Position numbers and translations under genes: made by a program. From assembly GCA_965652975.1 (NCBI GenBank), contig CBFGYO010000023.1:1-34371 (forward strand): DNA of 34,371 nucleotides, in the 5' to 3' direction. This document shows positions 23,301 through 32,546 of the stretch, in pieces. This stretch comes from CADEDV01 sp036374495. Its GTDB lineage: Bacteria > Bacteroidota > Bacteroidia > Chitinophagales > Chitinophagaceae. Below the pieces are notes generated by a model. That model had not been told where the DNA came from and did no database searches. It saw only the letters and a program-made list of their open reading frames with translations. How positions within the stretch are numbered: the first letter of the stretch is position 1; the number at the start of each line of letters is the position of its first letter.

Positions 23301-25783
23301 GTACCGCTACAGGTACCGTCATTTGGTTTGCGTAATACACCCCATGCTCTTCTTCCGGGCTTTCCATTTATCCTGGGTCGGACCGTTACCAGGTAAGTAG
23401 AATCTTTGGAGAGACCACTAAAAGTAAAATTCAGGTTTGTTGTTGTCCCCATCGAAACCATTTCGTCACCACGCAACATCATCGCCTCATAATCAGTAGC
23501 GCCGATCACGGGCCTCCAGCCTAATTGTATGTAACCCGGGCATTGCGTAGGTGTTAGCGAATCAACAGGCATATTGGTGATGATAAAAGGCCCGCTTGTT
23601 TGTGTAAGTGCAGTGCCATTTTTCGTAAGACGTATTCTTGCTTTTTCTGTGGCGATATCAGGTATTATCCAGCTATACACCCTGTCTGTCGCTGGAATCG
23701 TTGCACTTAAAACATTGTAATTTGCACCATCGTCGCTTGAAAATTCAAGTGTGAAAGTATTGGCTGGTCCTCCATACGAATCCCACTCTATGTAACCCGT
23801 ATCGAGAGTGGATATGGTATTCCATAGCCGTTCATCTCCGATTGGGCTCGTGAGCCTAAGGCTTTCCGGTATAATATCATACACCAGGAAAAACTCCTGG
23901 TTAGGATTTTGAGCAATTGTAGTTGCGATCGTTTTCAAAGTATAATTTCCCGCAGCAGGATCGTTGATAATTACCTGTTCAATATTATTGATCCTATCCA
24001 CACCCGTGGTAGCTGTATTGGTGATATTACCGGGAAGAGTATCTAGTTTACCAGGATAGATGGCAGTAGAGGTTGGAGTAATTACTTCGAGATCCAGGTC
24101 GTTTACCAGCGTTTTTGCCGCCATCACGGCTGCGGGTGGGTCCGTCCAGTACAATAATACCTTCAATTGCGCGGTATTGGGCGGAACGGTTATGACATTA
24201 TTTACAAATGATCCCTGTGTAAGTGCATTTGTAAAATAAGTGGCGTTTTCAAGCATGGTATACGACCGTATGAGATTCATTCTTCCAAATCCATAAGAGA
24301 AATCTACGCCTGCATTACCGCGATCGTCGCTACCATTTACAATAAGTGCTTTCATCAATGCACTCTTTGGATTAGCACCGCCGTGCATTAAACGATATTT
24401 TTCGATGAGCAATGCGAGGCCACCTGATACTGCAGGAGCAGCCATACTGGTGCCGGAACTATAGCTATAATTATTGTCTACCCATGTCGATGCTACGAAG
24501 CGGCCCATCGCCATTATTTCAGGCTTTGTGCGACCATCACGCACGGGTCCCTTGCTTGAAGAAGTATGCAGGTTGCTTTTATAATCAGTGGCGCCTACAG
24601 TCAATACATTTTTTGCTGATTGAAATCCACCCAGGACGGTCTTGAATCCAACGGGATAGGGAGTACAGATACGCGTACCATCATTACCCGCCGCAAAAAC
24701 ATGTTGTAATTCCGGGTAATCGATCGCCTGCTGATCAAGAATTCTTGAACTCAAATCATAGAGTCCATTAAAATTACAATCATTTACTACCGACCCATAG
24801 GAGTTATTTGTTACCACCATACCATGATCCTGTACATAGACGCCAGCATTGGCAATAACATCTGAATAATGCGAGCTCAACAATTTCGCTTTCGGAGCAT
24901 ATCCGGCATACAATTCTTTGATAAGTCCCGCTCCCCCGATGGTGCCAGCTACGTGCGAAGCGTGGGTGCTGATGTCGGTTGATTCACGATTGATAACCCG
25001 CCCGGTAAAATCGATATGCGATTCGATATCTCCTTCATCACCAACACCGACCACCACTCCCTGCCCGGTCAAATTTTTTCCTCCTACAAGCGCAGGAGCT
25101 TTTAACACGTTTGCACGTGAAGCAAACATGCTGTTGTAATTTAATGCCTGGTCTTCATGCGGCGCTGCTTCTACATATTCTATGTAAGGTAATAACGCAA
25201 GGTCGCGCAATCTTTCAGTGGATACCTGGAGAGCAATAATGCGGTATTCGCTGTACGCATTGGAAATGATATCAAAATTTCTAACGCGCAATTCCTGCGC
25301 TACCTGCTCGTATGTAAAAGTTTTGGGGAAACTGGCCCAAACATTTACAGTACCGGGTATCCTGTTGGCCCAGGCGGGAAATTTACCTGCAGCTAAATCA
25401 GGTTGCATTTTATATTCAGGAAGGGGATCGATAATGGCCCTGGCTTTTATTATTGAAAGCAGGTTTACATCAAGCACGCCCTTCACTGTTGCTGTGTAAG
25501 CGTTGTTGGGGATATATTCGAGTAGCTCGATTCCCGCAGTACGCAATTGCGCTATACGTTCTTTAGCGGGAATATTTTCAAACTGGATAATGACAAAAGA
25601 GTGGCCACCTGTACGTGACGCTTGCCGGTGTATTTTCTCTGCAGTGATTGTTGAAATATTAGCCGCAGGCGAGATCTTTCCACTTTTAAGCAGCAGGTCG
25701 TATTTGGGATCGGGCTGCGCCTGCAACATGTTGGCGACAAGCAGGCTCATTGCTGTTATCAGGGGAATTGGATTGAACTTCAT
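20360..25783 (-). CDS. Giant T9SS-exported subtilisin-like (S8) protease
   Basis: This 1807-residue multidomain secreted protein starts with a signal peptide (MKFNPIPLITAMSLLVANMLQAQ). After an N-terminal region of about 200 residues comes an S8 peptidase domain (about 235-515) with a complete triad: Asp249 in VGVGDEGD (instead of the common DTG), His274 in STHASHVAG and Ser446 in SSGTSMAAP, plus oxyanion Asn367 (AAGNDG). The middle contains fibronectin-like and CARDB-like beta-sandwich segments and two jelly-roll-like modules ending in DDIRIY and DDIHIY. The end (VFPNPSDGAYSL ... SQSFKVLKR) is a type A T9SS C-terminal sorting domain. It is expected on the cell surface or released, for degrading proteins or processing other surface proteins. 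It is probably transcribed alone. Confidence 0.9.
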   Translation of the reverse strand: MKFNPIPLITAMSLLVANMLQAQPDPKYDLLLKSGKISPAANISTITAEKIHRQASRTGGHSFVIIQFENIPAKERIAQLRTAGIELLEYIPNNAYTATVKGVLDVNLLSIIKARAIIDPLPEYKMQPDLAAGKFPAWANRIPGTVNVWASFPKTFTYEQVAQELRVRNFDIISNAYSEYRIIALQVSTERLRDLALLPYIEYVEAAPHEDQALNYNSMFASRANVLKAPALVGGKNLTGQGVVVGVGDEGDIESHIDFTGRVINRESTDISTHASHVAGTIGGAGLIKELYAGYAPKAKLLSSHYSDVIANAGVYVQDHGMVVTNNSYGSVVNDCNFNGLYDLSSRILDQQAIDYPELQHVFAAGNDGTRICTPYPVGFKTVLGGFQSAKNVLTVGATDYKSNLHTSSSKGPVRDGRTKPEIMAMGRFVASTWVDNNYSYSSGTSMAAPAVSGGLALLIEKYRLMHGGANPKSALMKALIVNGSDDRGNAGVDFSYGFGRMNLIRSYTMLENATYFTNALTQGSFVNNVITVPPNTAQLKVLLYWTDPPAAVMAAKTLVNDLDLEVITPTSTAIYPGKLDTLPGNITNTATTGVDRINNIEQVIINDPAAGNYTLKTIATTIAQNPNQEFFLVYDIIPESLRLTSPIGDERLWNTISTLDTGYIEWDSYGGPANTFTLEFSSDDGANYNVLSATIPATDRVYSWIIPDIATEKARIRLTKNGTALTQTSGPFIITNMPVDSLTPTQCPGYIQLGWRPVIGATDYEAMMLRGDEMVSMGTTTNLNFTFSGLSKDSTYLVTVRPRINGKPGRRAWGVLRKPNDGTCSGTISDNDLKVDSIISPVKSGRLFTSTELTNSVPVTIRIKNLDDAVSTADITVSYSINGGAPVTALLTGPSATIAALGYIDYTFSTMANLSAVGAYNFEVIATKAGDIVTANNKLFKTVKQLDNQPVTIAQLPWLDNLEALPAQEHTTPQMGLTGNDRYDFTYNNFNGRIRSFINTGMAYSGNRALNLDVSHHAAGGNTDSLTATFNLATFNTLTDDIRIDFRYKNHGQPFFPSNAVWIRGNESDNWIKMYDLYANQLPVTAGYKLSASLQVSDSLFAHGQSFTSGFQMRWGQWGSNMTADAEGNDGYSFDDIRIYRVSNDVQVVSIDLPTAVECGLTNTETITVSVRNTANNPINNVPVMLRVNGNIIASQIIGSIPASTTISHDFSPVTANLSAVGSHTIEAWTDLIADTYHENDTAKHVINNLPLITSFPYLQDFESGNGYWYTGGSRSTWAYGTPISPRINRAASGTKIWKTNLAGYYNDGELSYLYSPCFNVAGMTNPTLSFSLALDIEDCGTGLCDAAWVEYSGDEGVTWTKLGAMGEGTNWYNKNYAGNHVWSQQNYTRWHVATAALPTSNNSKLRLRFVFNSDAGLPKDGIAVDDIHIYDNIYGIYDGPTMTTAATQNITGGTTWIDFMETGKLVASVQPNSQSMGNTGVQAYIHPGAVRNYVGQYYHNRNITIKPATTALTDSAIVRFYFLDSEVEALLAATGCGSCSKPSTAYDLGVSKYSDVDDLKEDGDVANSTSGAWSFIQSAKARKVPFDKGYYAEFKVKDFSEFWLNNGGFNNNTSLPVELISFNATKAANNKDVKVTWTTASEWDVNRFEVELARSNAEFAQNIFVTIGEVKSDGNTSLERQYVYNDLENGKVGVRYYRLKIIDNDGRISYSAVRPVVFSDEVVWQVFPNPSDGAYSLICQANEGEKLSVRVYDAGGKMIYQSSTVASGFMQRVNIDLRSGVFGKGLYLIRAGTNTLSQSFKVLKR

Positions 25784-25994
25784 AGTGGCGTTTATGGGCT
25801 ATAAATATATACTAAATAGGTGAGATTTAATAGGTAAGTGCCATGCCCGGCGCGGCTTTTAACCCAATTGCCCAATCATGGAAACTGCGGAATATTTTAA
25901 TCAAAGAATAGGTGGATTAAATGAAATTCCACGCTGCAAATGATACCAAAAATTGGGGGAACATCTCGTATTAACTACGCTTACGGAAGTAAAT

Positions 25995-28900
25995 CTATCC
26001 AGCCGGTACTGCCTCCTGGCTGAAGCAATGTTGGTGCAGGCCTGCCAGGAACCTGTGCATTTCCTCCATATCCTTTACCGGGTTTACTACAAGCAGGAAC
26101 AATTTACCGGCCTGCTTTAGTTTTGCCTTATTGGTACCCGTTTGCAGGTACTGAAGGATCTTGTTGAATAGCGTTGACTCAAAGTAGGGCGAATCCGGCC
26201 TGTTGATGAAAAAACATCGAAGCGTATTGTCTTTCAAACTCATCTTTTCAAACCCAAGCGCTACACCCATTTTACGGCAACGTACGGTGATGAAAAGATC
26301 ATTCACCGGTTCAGGCACTGGTCCAAAGCGATCGGCCAATTCCTGTTGCATCGCCTGTAATTCTTCTTCCGTTTCACAATTATCCATTCGCTGGTAAAGA
26401 GATAAACGTTCAGCAATACTTTCTACATAGTCATCAGGAATCAATATTTCGAGATCGGTATCAATGGTACAATCCTGGACAAAATCATCCTGGCGCGCTA
26501 TCTCTTCCTTGAACAGTTCTTTGAATTCCGTGCGCTTTAGTTCACGGATGGCTTCATCCAGAATTTTCTGGTACATTTCAAAACCGATCTCTGCCATAAA
26601 ACCGCTTTGTTCTCCACCCAGGAGGTTGCCGGCTCCCCTAATATCAAGATCACGCATGGCAATCTGGAAGCCACTACCCAACTCACTGTGCTGTTCCAAT
26701 GTTTGCAATCTCTTTCTTGAATCTGCAGGCAACGTGCTCATTGGTGGCGCAAGCAGGTAACAAAATGCTTTTTTATTGCTGCGTCCAACCCGTCCGCGCA
26801 ACTGGTGGAGATCACTCAGGCCAAATTGATGTGCGTTGTTGACAATGATCGTATTTACGTTCGGAATATCCACCCCGCTTTCGACGATATTGGTGCAAAC
26901 AAGTACATCATATTTCTTATCTATAAAATCAAGTATGTGCTTTTCCAACTCATGCCCTTCCATTTGCCCGTGGGCATAGCCAATGCTCAGGTCAGGACAC
27001 AGTCCCTGGATCAACACTGTCATTTCAGCAAGTCCCGCAATGCGGTTGTAGATGAAAAAAACCTGGCCGCCTCTTTCCGTTTCAAAATAAATCGCATCCC
27101 GGATCACGTCCTGGTTAAATACCTGCACTTCTGTTTGAATAGGTTGACGATTGGGTGGTGGTGTATTGATTATACTTAAATCCCTTGCGCCCATTAAAGA
27201 AAACTGGAGCGTTCGGGGTATAGGTGTAGCCGTCAATGTTAGACAATCTACCGTTGTGCGAAGTGTTTTGATTTTTTCTTTATGTCCTACCCCGAATTTC
27301 TGTTCTTCATCTACTACCAGTAATCCGAGCTCTTTGAACTTTACATCCTTGCCCAATATTCCGTGTGTGCCAATCAGGATATCGATTTTTCCTTCTTCCA
27401 GTTTTTTCAATACTTCCTTTTTCTCTTTGGCCGTTCTAAACCTGTTGATGTAATCCACAGTTACGGGCAGGTCTTTCAGTCGTTCGCTAAAGGTTTGGAA
27501 GTGCTGGAATGCGAGGATGGTTGTTGGTACCAGTACGGCTGCCTGTTTACCATCCACACATGTTTTGAATGCAGCGCGAATGGCCACCTCGGTTTTTCCA
27601 AATCCGACATCACCACATACCAGTCTGTCCATCGGTGAAGGTGATTCCATGTCTTTCTTTACATCCGCGGTTGCTTTACTTTGATCCGGCGTGTCTTCGT
27701 AGATAAAGGAGGCTTCTAATTCAGTTTGAAGGTAATTGTCGGGGGAATGTGCAAATCCCTGTTGCGCTTTTCGTTTGGCGTAGAGTTTAATCAGGTCAAA
27801 TGCGATCTCTTTTACTTTAGCCTTCGTTTTATCTTTTAACTTATTCCATACATCGCTTCCTAACTTGTTTATTTTAGGAACACTTCCCTCTTTACCTGTA
27901 TATTTTGCTACTTTATGTAATGAGTTGATGTTTACATAAAGGATATCACTGTCTTTGTAAATAATCCGTATGGCTTCCTGTAACCTGCCATTTACTTCCA
28001 ACTTCTGTAAGCCGCTGAACACGCCTACCCCATGATCGATATGCGTGACGTAGTCGCCGGGTTGCAACTCACGAAGTGTTCGCAGGGTTAGCGCCTTGTT
28101 CTTATTGTACGCCTGTTTTACCCGGTATTTATGATACCGCTGAAATACCTGGTGATCGGTATAGCAAACGATTTTCAGTTCCTCGTCAATAAACCCTTCG
28201 TGAATGGAAATAGAAAGCGGGTTAAAAACGATTTCAGCTTTCAAATCATCAAAAATACTTTGGAGGCGTTCGAGCTGCTTTGGGTTTTCGGCAAAGAGAT
28301 AGACTTCAAAACCTTTCTTTTCCCAATTCTTCAAATCATTTATCAGCAGTTCGAACTGCCGGTTAAATGCAGGCTGCTCACGCGTGGAAAACGGTATCTC
28401 CAAAATCTCACCTGCCCCCGGTAACGTGTTGGAATATCCAAAACTAACGACGTGTTTTTTAAAAATCTGATCCTCAAAAATCCTGGTATCGATAAACTCA
28501 CCTGCAGTAACATTCTTTTTCACCAGCTTATCATCATCCTCTTCACTTACTTTTTCTCTTGCATTATTTGCTTTGGGTTTTGTTGCCAGTTCCTGTTCAC
28601 GAGCAGCTTTCAGCTCTTCCTGTATCCGGATAAAAGCCTCTAAATCTTCTTCATCGTCGCCCAACCTTTCTTTACACAAGTCGTAATCCTGTATCCAGGT
28701 AATGGTATTGGCGGGCATAAAATCAAACAGGGAAACTCTTTCTTCCGTATCAAACTGGGTAGTAACGTTGGGGATAATACTTACCTGCAATAATTTTCGT
28801 TCGCTCAACTGGCTCTCCGGGTCCACGATACGTATGGAATCAACGTCATTGCCGAAAAGTTCAACACGATAAGGCTTATCATTTCCAAAGGAATAAATAT

Positions 28901-29465
28901 CCAGTATCCCTCCCCTGATTGCAAACTGGCCAGGCTGGTACACAAAGTCGGTTCTTTCAAAACCATAGTCGGCCAGTTTCAACAATAGCTCACCTACATT
29001 CAAAGTGTCACCCGTTTTGATAAATATCATGTTGGCGGATAAAGCACCGGGCACCACTACTTTTTCAAACAGGGCCTCGGGATAAGTAACCACGATCTTT
29101 TTATTACCACCTGCTGAAAGTTTGGTGAGCGCTTCGGTTCGCAACATTACATGCGATGAATTCAGGAGACTGTAATTCTTTCTGTTTTTAAAAGACGATG
29201 GAAAGTAGAAGATATCCAGTGCAGAAGTAAGATTCTCGAGCGAGTTGTGAAAATAAGCGGCTTCTTCTGCATCATTAAGTATAACAAGGTGATTGGTCTG
29301 TGCACAGGAAGGATGTAAAAATGTAGCCGCTACAACGAATTGAGATGAACTTCCCTGGAGATCTTTAAGATATATTTTTTGCGGTTGGGAAAAAGAGATC
29401 CTGTCCGCCAATTGAAAAAGGCGGGGGGAATGTTGATACCTGTCCAGCAAATCCTGTACGCTCAT
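25995..29465 (-). CDS. mfd: Transcription-repair coupling factor Mfd
   Basis: Mfd removes RNA polymerase stalled at DNA lesions and recruits the UvrABC excision system. The 1156-residue protein has the UvrB-like N-terminal region, an RNA-polymerase-interacting CarD-like domain (about 466-530, LQPGDYVTHIDHGVGVF), a superfamily 2 translocase with Walker A CGDVGFGKTE (617-626) and DEEQ box (about 718), helicase motif VI QLRGRVGRSNKKAFCYL, and a C-terminal TRCF domain. The length and order are standard. A charged linker at about 290-320 (KPKANNAREKVSEEDDDKLVKK) is a local insertion. The minus-strand start at 29465 is preceded by a TATCTTTG box. Confidence 0.96.
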   Translation of the reverse strand: MSVQDLLDRYQHSPRLFQLADRISFSQPQKIYLKDLQGSSSQFVVAATFLHPSCAQTNHLVILNDAEEAAYFHNSLENLTSALDIFYFPSSFKNRKNYSLLNSSHVMLRTEALTKLSAGGNKKIVVTYPEALFEKVVVPGALSANMIFIKTGDTLNVGELLLKLADYGFERTDFVYQPGQFAIRGGILDIYSFGNDKPYRVELFGNDVDSIRIVDPESQLSERKLLQVSIIPNVTTQFDTEERVSLFDFMPANTITWIQDYDLCKERLGDDEEDLEAFIRIQEELKAAREQELATKPKANNAREKVSEEDDDKLVKKNVTAGEFIDTRIFEDQIFKKHVVSFGYSNTLPGAGEILEIPFSTREQPAFNRQFELLINDLKNWEKKGFEVYLFAENPKQLERLQSIFDDLKAEIVFNPLSISIHEGFIDEELKIVCYTDHQVFQRYHKYRVKQAYNKNKALTLRTLRELQPGDYVTHIDHGVGVFSGLQKLEVNGRLQEAIRIIYKDSDILYVNINSLHKVAKYTGKEGSVPKINKLGSDVWNKLKDKTKAKVKEIAFDLIKLYAKRKAQQGFAHSPDNYLQTELEASFIYEDTPDQSKATADVKKDMESPSPMDRLVCGDVGFGKTEVAIRAAFKTCVDGKQAAVLVPTTILAFQHFQTFSERLKDLPVTVDYINRFRTAKEKKEVLKKLEEGKIDILIGTHGILGKDVKFKELGLLVVDEEQKFGVGHKEKIKTLRTTVDCLTLTATPIPRTLQFSLMGARDLSIINTPPPNRQPIQTEVQVFNQDVIRDAIYFETERGGQVFFIYNRIAGLAEMTVLIQGLCPDLSIGYAHGQMEGHELEKHILDFIDKKYDVLVCTNIVESGVDIPNVNTIIVNNAHQFGLSDLHQLRGRVGRSNKKAFCYLLAPPMSTLPADSRKRLQTLEQHSELGSGFQIAMRDLDIRGAGNLLGGEQSGFMAEIGFEMYQKILDEAIRELKRTEFKELFKEEIARQDDFVQDCTIDTDLEILIPDDYVESIAERLSLYQRMDNCETEEELQAMQQELADRFGPVPEPVNDLFITVRCRKMGVALGFEKMSLKDNTLRCFFINRPDSPYFESTLFNKILQYLQTGTNKAKLKQAGKLFLLVVNPVKDMEEMHRFLAGLHQHCFSQEAVPAG

Positions 29466-29473
29466 GGAAGCGG

Positions 29474-29481
29474 CAAAGATA
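29474..29481 (-). promoter_or_regulatory. TAnnTTTG box upstream of mfd
   Basis: On the minus strand this reads TATCTTTG, a perfect match to TAnnTTTG, eight bases before the ATG. It would give a leader of only a few bases. No -33 element is evident. Confidence 0.4.
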
Positions 29482-29499
29482 ACGAAAGTCCAGAAGTAA

Positions 29500-29591
29500 G
29501 ATGAAAGATAAAAGATAAAAGATAAAAGTTGTACCTCGTTCGGTGTCTCCGACTGGATACAACTTTTATCTTTTACCTTTTAACTTTTATC
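29500..29591. repeat. Heptamer-array inverted repeat, family A copy 2
   Basis: Four left heptamers (GATGAAA, GATAAAA, GATAAAA, GATAAAA, 29500-29527) are followed by GTTGTACC, a 19-base inner part containing a TCGG/CCGA mini-stem, then GGATACAAC and four right heptamers (TTTTATC, TTTTACC, TTTTAAC, TTTTATC, 29564-29591). Bases 29517-29533 and 29558-29574 are a perfect 17-base inverted repeat. The core shares GNGTCTNCG and GGATAC with copy 1. It lies 18 bases beyond the stop of the T9SS beta-propeller gene and 34 bases upstream of the mfd start. Confidence 0.85.
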
Positions 29592-29609
29592 TAACCGGAG
29601 AAGGCAACA

Positions 29610-32261
29610 TCAGCGCTTAACAAACTGCTGTACATACTGCTCCTTTTGATCGCCAAATATTCTTAGGATGTATACTCCATCCTGGTATCGTGAAAGGTCG
29701 ACAGTTGTATTCTGGTAGTTGCCTTTGGTTTGGTAAAGCTGCTGACCAAGCATGTTTTGAAGTTGAATAGTAATGTTTTTCGTAGGTAACGAGCCCACTA
29801 CGATATGAAGCTGATCGTTATCGGTGAATGTGTATTTTATAAAGTCTTTTGTTACAGGAATGCTGGGCAGGCCCGTTGGTACAGTTGGGATAATAGCTGA
29901 AAACAGCCCCCGGCCGTGCGTGGCTGCAATGACTGTGTTGTCTGATGGTCTCACCTTGAGCATGTCGGTGCGCACATTTGCAAGCCCGGCATTATGCGGT
30001 GTCCATTGTGTGGCAGCGCCCGCCAGTACTGAGGTGGCCCAAACTCCCAATTCAGTTCCCAATAACACTCCTCCCAATCCGCCAGTTGTACCATTGAGTT
30101 GCGCCGTTGCTGGCGCAAATAATACCCATCGTATCGGCATGTCCGGCAGGTTACCTTCTATATTTGTAAAGCTTACACCACCATTAGTACTTTCATATAC
30201 ACTTATGGCGCCATAGTTGGAAACGGTGGCAATGATATGGTTACCATTAGCAGGGTCAACATCTACTGACGAAACATATGCATTTAACTGATTGGGATCT
30301 GAAGTAAGATTTGAAGACGACACAACGGTAGGTGTTCCACTTGAGGCATTCGAAATCTTTAAAACCATCGGAAGTGAGTTGGCAGTTTCTGCCGATGCGC
30401 CTACCCAAATCGTGTTGTCAGAAAAGGGATCGACTTTAACAGCCGTTAAAGCTCTTCCTCCCATGGCAGGAATATTCCTTGTACTTATAACTGTATTGTT
30501 GGCAGGAACAAGGTTGCTTATGATCGTATATGTACCGGCATCACCACCAGCATAAAAAAGATTTGCATTGTCGTCGAAGTCGCTGGGATTTATAAACTGT
30601 CCTAAAATGCCTCCAGATGGATTAAAATCCCGGAACACGAATGTTGAAAACCCATCATTGGATATTGCATAGCGGCTTCCAAATTGTGAACTCACCTGGA
30701 TATTCGGTTCGGTTTGGTCTATATGACAAAACCCTCCATCGCCACCCACTACTGATATCGTAGTGTTCATACCCGCTGAAGTAAATCGCTGCGTACCGTT
30801 GTCCTGCGCTCCTGCGAGGAAATAGTTCGCAATGGTCGGATGATAATCTGTGCCGTAAAACTGGGTTACATTAAATCCATTATTCCTTCCCACCCAGGAA
30901 GGTGTGCCCGTACTGGCAAAATTGGAAGTATAATAAATGCCCCCATCATTGCCTGCAATCAGGCGCGATGAGCTTACAAATTGCAGGGCATGTTGATCCA
31001 CATGCACGGTACTACCAGAAGAAATAGTTGTCCATGAGTCTCCGCCATTAACGGATCTTCCCAAATGAAGCCCACCAACTACCACGATATCGGGGTTTGT
31101 AGGATCCACTGCACCTATCAGGTTGTACCATGTTTGGGAATTTGTACCATTGTTTAAAGCATCTGCTGTACCGAGTGTGGTCCAACTGCTTCCGGCATTA
31201 GTACTGCGAAAAATATTTAACACCTGGTGTGTTGCGCTGTCCTGCATCAACAGGTAAACCCGGTTGGCATCTGAAGGCGCAACAATTATTTCTGTGCGTT
31301 GAGTAACGGTAGGTGTTACGGGTGTAATGTCTACCCAGTTTCCGAGCGCGCCAGTGTTAGCGCCATGGGTAGCAAAAGAAGATTTCATAACAATGCTCCT
31401 GTTTGTCACCGCTTCGCCTACAAGACCCAGGCTTGCATAAACATCACCATTGCTTGCGACTTCCAGGTCGGCCGCACGCCCCGTGGCAAAGGCCAAACCA
31501 GTTGTGGGATTAATAAGCGGTGCGCCCAATACCTGTGTCCATGTAGCTCCACCATCGGTAGAGCGATGCACGCCCCTTGAAGTAGATCGCAAATTGCGGA
31601 GTGAAGCATATACCGCACCGTTATTATCAATTGCCAGGTCCTGCACAAATTCAAAAGTTCTGATTTCAATTGGTGGACCTGCAATTACGGAAACGGTAGA
31701 GGGTAATACTGTCCAGGTGGTACCACCATCGGTACTTTTATAAATGCCATTGCCTACTACAGCGTCTACGTTGAACCAGCCTTCGCCGGTACCAGCATAC
31801 ATGATGTTGGGATTGGCATTATCCTGTACGAGTGCGGTGATGGCCAGGTTGGGTAAAAAATCGTTGATTACTGTCCATGAAGGAATAGGGGCGGTAAAAT
31901 TTGTGGTTTTGAATAACCCACCACTCACTGAAGCGGCGAAAACAGTATTGCCCGTGGCATCGCGTTTGTCGACGATCATTGCCCGGGTTCTGCCTCCAAC
32001 ATTATTCGGTCCGCGTTCAGTCCATGCAAGTGCTTCGGTACGGGCCGTAAGCGATTCCATGTAGGCTTTTGCGGCAGCTAACCGTTCCCTGGGTACATAA
32101 TTGAGTCGCAGATCCCGAGTCATTTTTACTTCCTGTTGAATCAGGTATTGTACATTGTCTGCTTCTCCTCTTTCTTCTTCATCATCCCGCTCTACCGATT
32201 TGCAGGCAACAAATAATAATACTAATAGGGAATAACCACTAAACTTTAGAAAACGGTTCAT
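29610..32261 (-). CDS. T9SS-exported beta-propeller (BNR/VPS10-like) protein
   Basis: This 883-residue exported protein carries repeated propeller blades with the Asp-box/BNR pattern (STDGGTTWT, STDGGATWTQ, STNAGSSWT, SVNGGDSWT, STNGGVSF), as in sialidase-like and VPS10/sortilin-type propellers. No sialidase catalytic pattern was noted, so binding or scaffold roles are as likely as hydrolysis. The C-terminus (KNITIQLQNMLGQQLYQ ... VYILRIFG ... QQFVKR) is a T9SS type A sorting domain. The N-terminus is unusual: MNRFLKFSGYSLLVLLFVAC has a lipobox-like end at Cys20, followed by an acidic run (VERDDEEERGEAD). This suggests a lipoprotein signal combined with a T9SS signal. Confidence 0.85.
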   Translation of the reverse strand: MNRFLKFSGYSLLVLLFVACKSVERDDEEERGEADNVQYLIQQEVKMTRDLRLNYVPRERLAAAKAYMESLTARTEALAWTERGPNNVGGRTRAMIVDKRDATGNTVFAASVSGGLFKTTNFTAPIPSWTVINDFLPNLAITALVQDNANPNIMYAGTGEGWFNVDAVVGNGIYKSTDGGTTWTVLPSTVSVIAGPPIEIRTFEFVQDLAIDNNGAVYASLRNLRSTSRGVHRSTDGGATWTQVLGAPLINPTTGLAFATGRAADLEVASNGDVYASLGLVGEAVTNRSIVMKSSFATHGANTGALGNWVDITPVTPTVTQRTEIIVAPSDANRVYLLMQDSATHQVLNIFRSTNAGSSWTTLGTADALNNGTNSQTWYNLIGAVDPTNPDIVVVGGLHLGRSVNGGDSWTTISSGSTVHVDQHALQFVSSSRLIAGNDGGIYYTSNFASTGTPSWVGRNNGFNVTQFYGTDYHPTIANYFLAGAQDNGTQRFTSAGMNTTISVVGGDGGFCHIDQTEPNIQVSSQFGSRYAISNDGFSTFVFRDFNPSGGILGQFINPSDFDDNANLFYAGGDAGTYTIISNLVPANNTVISTRNIPAMGGRALTAVKVDPFSDNTIWVGASAETANSLPMVLKISNASSGTPTVVSSSNLTSDPNQLNAYVSSVDVDPANGNHIIATVSNYGAISVYESTNGGVSFTNIEGNLPDMPIRWVLFAPATAQLNGTTGGLGGVLLGTELGVWATSVLAGAATQWTPHNAGLANVRTDMLKVRPSDNTVIAATHGRGLFSAIIPTVPTGLPSIPVTKDFIKYTFTDNDQLHIVVGSLPTKNITIQLQNMLGQQLYQTKGNYQNTTVDLSRYQDGVYILRIFGDQKEQYVQQFVKR

Positions 32262-32464
32262 ATGTCTATTTGCTTTAAATAACTGCTATATCCAGACTTC
32301 TAATTTCGGGAAAATAGCAATGGAATCGAATTGTAAGTAAAAATAGATGTGAACGGGCTAACTGTAAATAAAAGAAAAAATCCGGATACTGTCAAAGGTA
32401 TTGATATGGAGCCAGTTTACCAGTCGGTGAACTTAGAATCGTTGTGACTTAGATTAAAAAAAAG

Positions 32465-32494
32465 AGGTCCTGCCTGAGCAGGACCTTCTTTTTT
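32465..32494. terminator. Bidirectional terminator-like hairpin
   Basis: The stem AGGTCCTGC (32465-32473) pairs perfectly with 32478-32486 around a CTGA loop. An A run precedes it and TCTTTTTT follows, so it can act on both strands. It lies about 50 bases beyond the stop of the 102-residue minus-strand gene and probably ends that transcript before the propeller gene. Confidence 0.8.
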
Positions 32495-32546
32495 GATACC
32501 GGTCTTCTGCTTTCGCATTCGACCCGCATTTATATTGAACCGTCCA

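Noticed and set aside
25878..25943. 21-codon plus-strand frame in the gap between the S8 protease and mfd
   Set aside because: It is short, lacks a ribosome-binding site or promoter, and lies between two minus-strand genes. The rest of that 211-base gap shows nothing beyond a TATATTTA box about 18 bases upstream of the protease start.
29500..29591. Family A repeat considered as a simple Rho-independent terminator
   Set aside because: The loop is long and structured, the arms are A/T heptamer arrays with no G/C-rich stem, and the same element occurs elsewhere with a conserved core.
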